Assembly: GCF_000018865.1 (NCBI RefSeq)
Contig: NC_010175.1
Location: 1,984,001-2,048,000 of the forward strand
Direction: 5' to 3'
DNA length: 64,000 nt
From: Chloroflexus aurantiacus J-10-fl
GTDB lineage: Bacteria > Chloroflexota > Chloroflexia > Chloroflexales > Chloroflexaceae
Part shown: positions 55,342-62,903 of the stretch, piece by piece
Position numbering within the stretch: position 1 is the first letter of the stretch
Layout: each line of letters begins with the position of its first letter
Program-made: the position numbers and the translations under genes
The notes under the pieces: generated by a model
What the model saw: only the letters and a program-made list of their open reading frames with translations
Databases searched by the model: none
What the model was told of the DNA's origin: nothing

Positions 55342-55369
55342 CCTCTGTGCCCTCTGTGTCGCTGTGGTG
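55342..55369. repeat. CCTCTGTG-type intergenic repeat, copy 2
   Basis: CCTCTGTG, CCCTCTGTG and TCGCTGTGGTG in series, resembling 42194-42222. Part of it forms the 5' arm of the hairpin at 55345-55402. Confidence 0.4.
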
Positions 55370-55402
55370 CAACAAGCCACTATCAAGACACGAGGGGCAC
55401 AG
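55345..55402. terminator. long hairpin between convergent genes
   Basis: CTGTGCCCTC (55345-55354) pairs with GAGGGGCACAG (55392-55402, one bulged G), and GTGTC (55356-55360) with GACAC (55387-55391). It may end transcription of the upstream secreted-protein gene and the convergent acyltransferase. Confidence 0.45.
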
Positions 55403-55480
55403 TGGGATGGCGGTTAACAAGGGTGTCGGTGGTATTCTGAACCGTTCCGGCTGAGCGTGTCGCGACTTTGTACAATCTAC

Positions 55481-56044
55481 TCACTCATCAAGCTGACGAA
55501 TTGGCTTAGCCGGAACACCACCAACCAGCGTATTGGGCGGTACCGACCGATTCACGACACTACCGGCAGCGACGATACTACCGGCACCAATTCGCACACC
55601 GGGGAGGATTAGAGCGCGGGCACCGATCCATGCTCCGTTCTCGATCACAACCGGCGCTTTAGTTAGCGAACCGGCTCGATGTGCAGCACTACTGATCTGA
55701 TGTGACGTGGTGAGAATCATGACTTCATGCCCAAGACTTACGTAATCGGCAATAGTAATGTGATCATTCAAATCGAAGAAACAATCGGTGTTGATGAAAC
55801 AGTGTGATCCGATCTGAAGCCTGTTGTGGATTCCCCCAAAGCCGTGAAGCCTGAGTGGTCCAACGATAACGGTACCGTAACCAATCCGAAAACCGGCCAG
55901 CCTTAGCAGCACCGGACGCAGCCGTGAAGCGGTATAGCGTGGCAGTAGGTGGATCAGCCATCCGGCAAGCCAGAGTCGTGGTTGGGCAGCTCCTAACTCC
56001 TCGCCTAATACACGTAATACTTTCTGATAGATACGCTCTTTCAT
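55481..56044 (-). CDS. left-handed beta-helix acyltransferase
   Basis: A 187-aa hexapeptide-repeat transferase of the WcaF/LacA type. Repeats include IGYGTVIVG, IGSHCFINTDCFF, IADYVSLGHEVMI and IGARALILPGVRIGAGSIVAAGS (split about 142-162); TTSHQISSAAHRAG carries the likely catalytic His. It probably acetylates a sugar. A GAGG site favours MKERIYQ over an ATG 78 bases upstream. It faces the EPS genes on the other strand. Confidence 0.82.
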   Translation of the reverse strand: MKERIYQKVLRVLGEELGAAQPRLWLAGWLIHLLPRYTASRLRPVLLRLAGFRIGYGTVIVGPLRLHGFGGIHNRLQIGSHCFINTDCFFDLNDHITIADYVSLGHEVMILTTSHQISSAAHRAGSLTKAPVVIENGAWIGARALILPGVRIGAGSIVAAGSVVNRSVPPNTLVGGVPAKPIRQLDE

Positions 56045-56354
56045 GAATGTATCCTCAAAGCAGCGATACCATTCAGTTCTATTGTGCCAGATTGGTTCGT
56101 CTTGTGCTATAAGATACGTCATGTCTGAAGAAACTGTTAACTATCTCCTGCCCAATTGCCATCCGCAACATAGCAGTCACTGGCCGGTTACCATCCGATA
56201 TTGATGCAACATTCTGCAAATCACGAATGGCAACGGATCGTCTACTGAATGAACAATTAACAAACTGCTATTCACACAACACGAGATGATAGTTGGTATG
56301 ATGTAGGCAGCATCTACAGAACGACAGATGCTGTCCTTGTAAGGAGAAGGTTGC
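56045..56354. other. divergent intergenic region before the Wzz gene
   Basis: About 310 AT-richer bases between divergent genes. No gene is seen. A possible promoter is at 56294-56302, listed separately. Confidence 0.4.
56294..56302 (+). promoter_or_regulatory. extended -10 promoter upstream of the Wzz-like gene
   Basis: TGG then TATGAT (56297-56302), an extended -10; no clear -35. Predicted start near 56309, a leader of about 46 bases. Confidence 0.4.
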
Positions 56355-57395
56355 ATGGTACGGTTGATCGTTCTACGACTATTGGAAAGCTTCTTCCGCC
56401 GACCTTTGTTCAGTCTGGCACCGTTTGTGCTCGCACTGTTGATCGGTGTCGGATACATTTTGTTCTCACCGCCTGAATATCTCTCAAGTGGAAAGATTTA
56501 TGTCGAAAAGGAGAGCCTGCTGGCGTCCTTAACCTCATCAAATAGTGATGTCTCATGGTGGGTAACTCCAGCTCAGGCAACCTCGAATGAGATTTACGAG
56601 TTGCTGGCGACGAACACCTTCGTTCGTTCAGCGATCCAGCAAACCAAGCTCGAACCTCTAATGGCCGGTGGACCAGATGTCGTCTGGGAGACGTTTACCT
56701 TCTTCCGTGAAACTATTAGTGTGAATACACTCGGTGATAAGCTGGTTGAAATTCGCGCTACCACCGATGATCCAGAGCTTTCGTATCAGATGGTTGTCGC
56801 AACGATGGACACCTATCTGAAATGGAAGATGAACAACGATTTTCAGGAAAGCATTGCGGCGCAAAAGTTCTTTGAAGAGCTGATTGCGCCGTATCAGGCC
56901 GATGTTGACGCTGCTCGCCAGGCATTGATCGATTTTCTCAGTGCGAACCCGGAACCGGTACGCGGCGAGCGGCCGCCCGGTGAGCAATTCCAGCTCGATC
57001 AGTTGCAGGCAGCGCTGGCCCGTGCCGAAGAACGGTTGAGTGCCGCCCAGGAGAACGAGGAGAGCGCTCGTCTGGCGCTGGTGAAAAACGAGAGTTTGAT
57101 CCGTCAGACCTACCAGATTATCGACCAGCCTGAGATTCCATTGCGTGCCGAATTTTCCATCACCGGCTTCATCAGGAATATGGTGATATTCGTGGCGATA
57201 GGTGTCTTCCTGTCGGCCAGTCTGATCGGCGGTGGTGCGTTGCTGGATCGCAGTCTCCGCTTTCCCGTTGATGTGCAAAACGGCCTTGGAGTACCATTGC
57301 TGGCACTGGTGCCATTCAGCAAGGAAGTGTCAGTTCCTGCATCTACCACAGCACCGGTAGAAGCTGAACAACCTTCACTCCAACCACAAGTGTGA
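56355..57395 (+). CDS. Wzz/KpsE-like chain-length regulator
   Basis: A 346-aa polysaccharide co-polymerase of the Wzz type. Membrane helices lie near residues 18-37 and 273-297; the loop between them is outside the membrane and contains a coiled-coil region (about 190-245). SGKIYVEKESLL and the start of a second helix (IRNMVIFVAIG) are as in the family. It should set the length of a polymer made by the ligase/polymerase two genes downstream. AAGGAG precedes the ATG. First gene of a plus-strand EPS set of four or five. Confidence 0.82.
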   Translation: MVRLIVLRLLESFFRRPLFSLAPFVLALLIGVGYILFSPPEYLSSGKIYVEKESLLASLTSSNSDVSWWVTPAQATSNEIYELLATNTFVRSAIQQTKLEPLMAGGPDVVWETFTFFRETISVNTLGDKLVEIRATTDDPELSYQMVVATMDTYLKWKMNNDFQESIAAQKFFEELIAPYQADVDAARQALIDFLSANPEPVRGERPPGEQFQLDQLQAALARAEERLSAAQENEESARLALVKNESLIRQTYQIIDQPEIPLRAEFSITGFIRNMVIFVAIGVFLSASLIGGGALLDRSLRFPVDVQNGLGVPLLALVPFSKEVSVPASTTAPVEAEQPSLQPQV

Positions 57396-57463
57396 TCCTG
57401 CTGTAGATGATGAGGAATAACCGTTTGCCATCATCCTAATATATTCTGATATGAGGCAATGCC

Positions 57464-58246
57464 ATGTTTGGATTTCGGAAGAAACCGACCAGTGTAGCAG
57501 AGAGTGAACTCCCTTTGACCATTGAGGTGGTCGGTGAGAACCTGCGCCGTTCTTTTGCCGGATCGCAGGTTGATCAGATCCGACGCATGCTGACCGATTT
57601 GCTGGTCGAACAGCGTCTCCCCAGCCGTGTCGGGTTTACCTCAGCACTGCGCGGTGAAGGTGTCAGTTACATTACGCTGGCCAGTGCGGCTACGCTGGCT
57701 CACGATACCGGTAAACGAGTATGCGTTTTGGAACTCAACTGGCTACATCCGGGGCTGCTGAGTAATCTTAATCCACCCCCACCAGTCAGTAAGCGTGACC
57801 GTCGTCAGGCAGCGGAATCAGTGTCACGCTCATTACCACCACGTCCTGGTGTTGCTGAGGTGTTGCGTGGGCAGGCATCACTGGCAGAGACATTATTGCC
57901 AACCAACTATGCCGGCCTGTTTCTCCTGCCGGCCGGTTCAACAACTGCCGATCAGCGACCGCTCCTGGCCCGCAGTCCTGAATTACGGATGCTATTGGAA
58001 ACGCTCGATGCCCAATTTGATTACATCTTGTTTGATATACCAGCGGTACTCGAAACAAGCGATACGTTGGCCCTCGTGGCGCTCACTTCTGCCTGCGCCC
58101 TGGTGGTTCGTCACGGTGTGACACCAATCACCGAGGTTAAGCGTGCTCTAAATGACATTAAACACGTACCGATTCTTGGTGTTATTCTTAACCAGGCGCA
58201 GATTGCAACCCCGCGCTGGATACATCGCCTGATCCCACAGGAGTAG
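57464..58246 (+). CDS. CpsD/CapB-like protein with degenerate Walker A
   Basis: A 260-aa P-loop protein of the BY-kinase type that partners Wzz-like proteins. The region SALRGEGVSYITLAS stands where SALPGEGKST is expected: the Walker A lysine is Val67. The following Walker A' is CVLELNWLHP (about 87-96), where the usual acidic pair is replaced. Walker B is kept (YILFDIPA, D191). There is no C-terminal tyrosine cluster. It likely does not hydrolyse ATP normally and may be structural. GAGG lies eight bases before the ATG. Confidence 0.8.
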   Translation: MFGFRKKPTSVAESELPLTIEVVGENLRRSFAGSQVDQIRRMLTDLLVEQRLPSRVGFTSALRGEGVSYITLASAATLAHDTGKRVCVLELNWLHPGLLSNLNPPPPVSKRDRRQAAESVSRSLPPRPGVAEVLRGQASLAETLLPTNYAGLFLLPAGSTTADQRPLLARSPELRMLLETLDAQFDYILFDIPAVLETSDTLALVALTSACALVVRHGVTPITEVKRALNDIKHVPILGVILNQAQIATPRWIHRLIPQE

Positions 58247-58248
58247 GT

Positions 58249-58392
58249 ATGACGTTCTTTGTAGGGTTTCTGGTATTGTGTCTGCTCATTGGTGCGCTCA
58301 CTCCTAACTGGCGGATGCGTTATCTGGTGCTTGTGATGATGGGACTGAGCGCAGTAGTGGTTGCTGCCTACTACTTTCTCAACCTGATTTGA
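58249..58392 (+). CDS. 47-aa two-helix membrane protein
   Basis: A small ORF in the gap between the CpsD-like and ligase-like genes, with ribosome site GGAG (in CAGGAGTAGGT) six bases before its ATG. The protein (MTFFVGFLVLCLLIGALTPN, a short basic loop WRMR, then YLVLVMMGLSAVVVAAYYFL) has two membrane helices. It starts two bases after the CpsD-like stop. No family is recognised. It is real on position and signal, but its role is unknown. Confidence 0.6.
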   Translation: MTFFVGFLVLCLLIGALTPNWRMRYLVLVMMGLSAVVVAAYYFLNLI

Positions 58393-58426
58393 CCGGTGAG
58401 CAATCTGCGTATCCGGTGAATACTTT

Positions 58427-59962
58427 ATGCTTGATCTACTTGTTCCACGCTATCCCGATGTGATGACGATTGCCCGCCGCAATGAGCGGCGCTGGTGGAT
58501 ACTATTCCTGGTGGTTTGTGTACTCACCGGCGTGATTGTGGTGTTACTGCGTCGTCGGATGAGTCCTGAGTCAGTACTTGCTTTTCTGATCTTTGGCGGT
58601 GTCCTGATTGCCACTGCAATTCAGCCCCGTTTTGGTGTATATGCCATTTTAGGGCTGACGCTCTTTGGTGATCGCTCGCTCCACCCCTGGTACCCCTTTA
58701 CGAAAAATCTGTCGAGTCCCGAGTCGATTATGTATGTCTCCGACTCGTTCTCACTTAGCCCCCAGGAGCTGGCAATCGTCTGGACACTTGTAGTCTGGCT
58801 GGTGCGAGCAGCGACAGAACGGCGCCTACGCATCCATTTTGGGCCTCTCTTTTGGCCGGCAGCGATTTTTCTGGTGTTTAACGCTATCGGATTGGTGTAT
58901 GGTCTGGCCAATGGCGGGAATCGGGTGATAGCACTGTGGGAGGTTCGATCCATCTTCTATCTTCCCCTGATGTTGTTGCTGGCCGGTAATTTAATTGAAA
59001 CCCGTGCTCACTTGAATACCCTGTTCTGGGTGGCGACAATTGCTCTGTTTGCGAAGGGGGTCGCCGGCGTCTGGTACGTCCACGATGTGTTGAAGTGGGA
59101 TCTGGCAGGGGTGGAACGTATCGCCGAACATGCCATGTCGATCCATTTCAACTTCTTCTTCGTGCTGTTGGTTGCAGCATGGCTCTATCGCGATAGCGCG
59201 ACCCGTCGTTTCTCGATGACTTTAATGGCACCGTTTGTGCTCTTCAGCCTGGTTGCCAACTTTCGCCGGGCCGGATTTCTCACCCTTGGCATGGCGCTCG
59301 GTCTGATAGTGCTGCTCCTCTACATCGAGAACCGACGCCTCTTCTTCATCATTGCCCCAACCGGTGCGGTGAGTTTGCTGGCGTACCTGATCGTTTTCTG
59401 GAATAATCAAGGGCCAATCGGCATTCTGGCCCGGGCTGTTCGCTCGGTTATTGGCCAACCCAGTGCCCGCGATGCGGCATCGAATGTGTACCGTGATTTA
59501 GAGAATATCAACATTATGTTTAATATTCGCATGTCGCCACTCACGGGTATTGGATTTGGTAATAAATTTCACATGATCGTCCCCCTCCCCGATATTAGTG
59601 TCTTCGAGTGGTGGGAATATATCACCCATAACTCAATTATGTGGGTCTGGATGAAGATTGGGGTGATTGGGTTTTACGGCCTCATCCTTCTATTAGCATT
59701 GACGATGCTCTACGGTGCCCGCATGGTGCGCCTGATGCCATACGGTCAATTGCGCGTCTTTGCTCTGACGGCCACCCTCTACATCTTTACCCACTTTGTC
59801 TACGCCTATGTCGATATGTCCTGGGAAAACGGTAGTATGGTCTTTGTAGGCACGATGATGGGAGTGATTAACGCCTTGCCACAAATTGCCACAGAGAAAC
59901 CTCTCCCGGTTCGCCCCTGGCGAGTGTTTTCATCCCAACCGGTAACGAATAATACCGCCTGA
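58427..59962 (+). CDS. O-antigen ligase/polymerase-like membrane protein (Wzy/WaaL)
   Basis: A 511-aa membrane protein with about eleven helices and a larger outer loop near 330-400 that ends with the first helix of the last group. FRRAGFLTLGMALGLIVLLL, followed by the loop, fits the Wzy_C family (O-antigen ligase or EPS polymerase). It should join repeat units or attach the polymer. The start has a weak GGTGAA site. In order Wzz, CpsD, small protein, Wzy this is a typical Wzy-dependent polymer set. Confidence 0.78.
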   Translation: MLDLLVPRYPDVMTIARRNERRWWILFLVVCVLTGVIVVLLRRRMSPESVLAFLIFGGVLIATAIQPRFGVYAILGLTLFGDRSLHPWYPFTKNLSSPESIMYVSDSFSLSPQELAIVWTLVVWLVRAATERRLRIHFGPLFWPAAIFLVFNAIGLVYGLANGGNRVIALWEVRSIFYLPLMLLLAGNLIETRAHLNTLFWVATIALFAKGVAGVWYVHDVLKWDLAGVERIAEHAMSIHFNFFFVLLVAAWLYRDSATRRFSMTLMAPFVLFSLVANFRRAGFLTLGMALGLIVLLLYIENRRLFFIIAPTGAVSLLAYLIVFWNNQGPIGILARAVRSVIGQPSARDAASNVYRDLENINIMFNIRMSPLTGIGFGNKFHMIVPLPDISVFEWWEYITHNSIMWVWMKIGVIGFYGLILLLALTMLYGARMVRLMPYGQLRVFALTATLYIFTHFVYAYVDMSWENGSMVFVGTMMGVINALPQIATEKPLPVRPWRVFSSQPVTNNTA

Positions 59963-60068
59963 TGCCGATAATCGGCGAGAGCGGTATACTGCACGTGACA
60001 ATGAAGATGAATTCGTGCTGGCAGGTTGCCGGTTTCGGCAGCAATGCCACCTGGAGAGTGAGGATTGT

Positions 60069-60875
60069 ATGCACGTGCGGCTTGCCATTCTACTCTGCCT
60101 GATCGTTGTCCTGGCCGGCTGTGGCCGCCGTTTAAGCGTTGATACAGTACCTACAGGTTTTCCTACTCCAACAGTGGCGCCCTTTTTTCTGGAGCGCCCG
60201 ACGGCAACTCCCTTCATTCCACCACCTACGCGCACCCCCTTCCCTACCCGACCACCGGTAACACCGGTGACGGAAGCTGGAGGTTCACAGGCGAGTGCGA
60301 TCAGCAGCTTGCAGGTTCTGCCAGTGTACCGTGATGCGCTGAGCACCGGCTGGAGTATTACCAATAGTGCGTTACTGGGAAGTCTTACCCTCACGCAGAC
60401 GAATGTGGTCGCGCTTGGTCAGTATGCGATTGCGGTGACACCCAGTGAGAGTACTGGTATTCTCTTCTTCACAATTACCCCGGACAGCGGCATCGAGCTA
60501 CGCCGTGATCAGGTAGCGGCTTTGCGATTGAGGCTGAGCGGTGGTGATACGCCAATTGCCAATGATGGGATGACGATTTCGGTGGTGGGAAGCAATCGCG
60601 TACCCTACTGGGAACCCAATGACAATTCGGTAAGTCTGGAGGGGAGAGTGACCGATAGCACAGAACCACTCTTTCCGGAGACCAGGCTCTATTTTTTGGG
60701 TTTGAATCGGGCCATTGCACCCGGTGAGTGGGCTGAGATTTATGTCTGGCTGGATGATTTGATCTATGAACCTGAATATACGTATGTCACCGGTTTTTAC
60801 CTCAAGACGAGTAGTGATCTGGTGACAAAATACTACGTCGATCAGGTTGAATGGCTGATACGTGACCAGCCATAA
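60069..60875 (+). CDS. lipoprotein with Pro/Thr spacer, unknown function
   Basis: A 268-aa lipoprotein: LAGCGRR at about 15-21 marks the anchor Cys, then a Pro/Thr-rich spacer to about 75. The rest is predicted beta-rich (SWSITNSALL-like strands, VYRDALSTGWSI, YVTGFYLKTSSDLVTKYYVD), resembling a carbohydrate-binding beta-sandwich. It is the last gene of the plus-strand EPS series. GAGG five bases before the ATG sets the start. Confidence 0.65.
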   Translation: MHVRLAILLCLIVVLAGCGRRLSVDTVPTGFPTPTVAPFFLERPTATPFIPPPTRTPFPTRPPVTPVTEAGGSQASAISSLQVLPVYRDALSTGWSITNSALLGSLTLTQTNVVALGQYAIAVTPSESTGILFFTITPDSGIELRRDQVAALRLRLSGGDTPIANDGMTISVVGSNRVPYWEPNDNSVSLEGRVTDSTEPLFPETRLYFLGLNRAIAPGEWAEIYVWLDDLIYEPEYTYVTGFYLKTSSDLVTKYYVDQVEWLIRDQP

Positions 60876-61085
60876 TCCGACAGAGCCTGTTATGAATGTT
60901 GCACTATAAACCTGATGAAACTATTGAACTACGGCAGAAGTAGGGTTCATCCATACGTGCTGCTCGCCCTTCGACCTTCATGCCTGGAATTCAGAGATAC
61001 AAGGAGCTACAGAATATATTCCCGTGACCATCACACTATCTGTAGCGCTCCTTAGATGCTATTACGAACTTTGGAACTTGAATCT

Positions 61086-61267
61086 CCTTAAACCCTCTCT
61101 GCACCATCGTGCCGGGCAAGATGGCGAGGGCGTTGTCTGGATCGACCCTTCAAATCGTCGCTGAAGTATCTAACTCAACCCCCCTTAAACCCTCTCTGCA
61201 CCATCGTGCCGGGCAAGATGGCGAGGGTGTTGTCTGGATCGACCCTTTAAACCGTCGCTGAAGTATC
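61086..61267. repeat. tandem repeat, two 85-bp units with 97-bp period
   Basis: Unit 1 is 61086-61170 and unit 2 is 61183-61267; about three bases differ. Each unit contains the inverted repeat CCATC...GATGG around GTGCCGGGCAA. Confidence 0.85.
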
Positions 61268-61675
61268 AAAGCGGCCAGCACTTTGCACATATTATTCCAG
61301 AGCGCAACGCTACCCCTCCCTAGCGAACACAGATGAGCCGATCACCAAACAGTGCCTGTAACTTCTTGGTACCACGCTGACCGGGTTTCAGTTTGAGGCG
61401 AGTGCGCATTGCAGGCTCCAGCAAACGTCTATGACAGGGCACGGTCTTAGGATACAGAGGTAGGGTTACAACGTTGCTACCAAAAGGTTAAAACAGAGGC
61501 GTGGTGGTTTGGTCAGGTATGCACCGATGCTAGAAGTGCTATACCCTGTCCTCGAAAGCTGTTGCGTTGCAGAACCCACAGAGTGGTCTTAAGCCCGTGA
61601 TACCTGTTGCAGATTTACGGTCATCACAGAAGTGAGGGAACCGACAGGGATAGGTGGGTGGCGGGGTGCGTTATT

Positions 61676-61867
61676 GGCGGGGTGCAATTAGGCGGCGGGT
61701 TGACCCCCTGCCTCAATGTGTGCAAGCCCCTGCGGGGCTAGCCCGGCAGCGGGGAGTGGGACCGGGCGAGAGCAGCGGGGGTTATCTCGGCGGGGTGCAG
61801 GGGCGGCGGATTGAACCCCTGTCTCAATGCATGCAAGCCCCTGCGGGGCTGACCCGGCGGCGGGGAG
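61676..61867. repeat. two imperfect ~80-bp direct repeats
   Basis: Units 61676-61756 and 61789-61867 share GGCGGGGTGCA, GGCGG, TCAATG and CAAGCCCCTGCGGGGCT, where GCCCCTGCGGGGC forms a short hairpin. A degenerate third copy may lie near 63604-63656 (GCCGGCGGGTTGAAAACCC and TTCCTGCAAAGCTC). Confidence 0.7.
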
Positions 61868-62097
61868 AGATGTGGCCGTACTGGAGGAGACAGCGGGCAG
61901 ATCAATCGGTGGGTTAAAAACCTGCCTCCCTTTGAGGACGACTCTCTGGAACTGACCTGGCGGTAGGGGTATTCCTCGCGTGCTTCTGCATCGCTCTATC
62001 CCTCTTTCCTGTATGTACCGACATTAGGGGTGAACAGAAATACGAACTACTATCACTTCTCCTGCACCAGGCAGCCTGAAACCAGACTTCTGTTCTT

Positions 62098-62122
62098 CCC
62101 TCGCCCGTAGCACGGGCGAGGG
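62098..62122. repeat. perfect 11-bp palindromic hairpin
   Basis: CCCTCGCCCGT (62098-62108) with ACGGGCGAGGG (62112-62122), loop AGC. It has no U-run, so it is more likely a REP-like element than a terminator. Confidence 0.55.
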
Positions 62123-62332
62123 GGTAAAGTTAGGGTGTTCAGGGGGAGCATCAAGCCCTCTCGCTTGTCTGCCCGTGCACGTTCTGCCCACTTGTGAACC
62201 GCAACGACAGGGTGGGGTGCACGCCAGGGCACTGCACTCCCTGGTTGTCAGCAGTGGTTCCTTACCCATACTGCCGCATCCCTCCACGTTCGTCGGCCAT
62301 GCCGCCGGGGACGGTCGCGCACGGACTCGCGC

Positions 62333-62903
62333 TCACGCCATCGGTGGTGTCAGCGTGCTAGAGTCGGTGCTCAGCACCTGCATCTGTTTGCGCAGCGCCA
62401 GGACAGCCCGATAGAGGAGGGTCTTCGTCGCCTCCTGGCTGCGTCCCAGTTGATGGGCTATGTCGGGCAGGGCGAGCTGATACTGATAGCGCAAGAGGAG
62501 GACTTGCCGGTACTGGTCTGGCAGTCGCTGCAACGCCACGTACAGGGTCTGCCGATCGCTTTCCGCAATGAAGCGACTGTCCAGGTCAGATGATGTATCG
62601 GTCACCGTTGTGCCGGTGAGGGGTACCGTGCGCTGGGGATGACGCAGGACGTCGACGACCAGGTCACGCGCCACGCGGAAGAGCCAGGCGCCTACCGGGA
62701 CACCACGGTCTTCAAAGGTGGGGGCACGTTCGAGCGGGCGGGCAAAGACCTCGTGATGCAGGTCGAAGGCCAGCTCAGGATCACCCAGGCGCCGCAGGAT
62801 GGACGCATAGAGCCGACGAGCGTAGGTGGTGTATAGCCACTCGATGACGTGCGGATCCCGGGCACGCAGCCCAACGATGAGGTCGTGGTGGGTTGGGGGG
62901 CAT
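62333..62903 (-). pseudogene. ECF sigma factor with frameshift at the start
   Basis: Read without its first codons, this is a complete ECF sigma factor of about 185 residues. Region 2 is IEWLYTTYARRLYASILRRL through VGAWLFRVARDLVVDVLRHP; region 4 is LPDQYRQVLLLRYQ through LALPDIAHQLGRSQEATKTL. The ATG at 62903, with GGAGG five bases upstream, opens a different frame because the C tract after it has six C; with five it would join the sigma frame (MPPTHHDLIVGLR). No other ATG, GTG or TTG lies in the sigma frame before the GTG at 62674, deep in region 2. It may be inactive, a sequencing error, or phase-variable. No anti-sigma gene follows. Confidence 0.7.

Larger units (their letters stand above)
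60876..62332. other. repeat-rich intergenic region
   Basis: About 1.45 kb without a gene I can support. It holds two sets of direct repeats (61086-61267 and 61676-61867) and a strong palindrome (62098-62122), listed separately. The open frames are GC-rich and low in complexity. Confidence 0.5.

Noticed and set aside
62024-62287. 87-aa ORF downstream of the sigma factor, as a possible anti-sigma
   Set aside because: No membrane helix or zinc motif, Pro/Cys-rich, spans a palindrome. A GTG overlapping the sigma stop opens only 24 codons, so no intact anti-sigma gene is supported.
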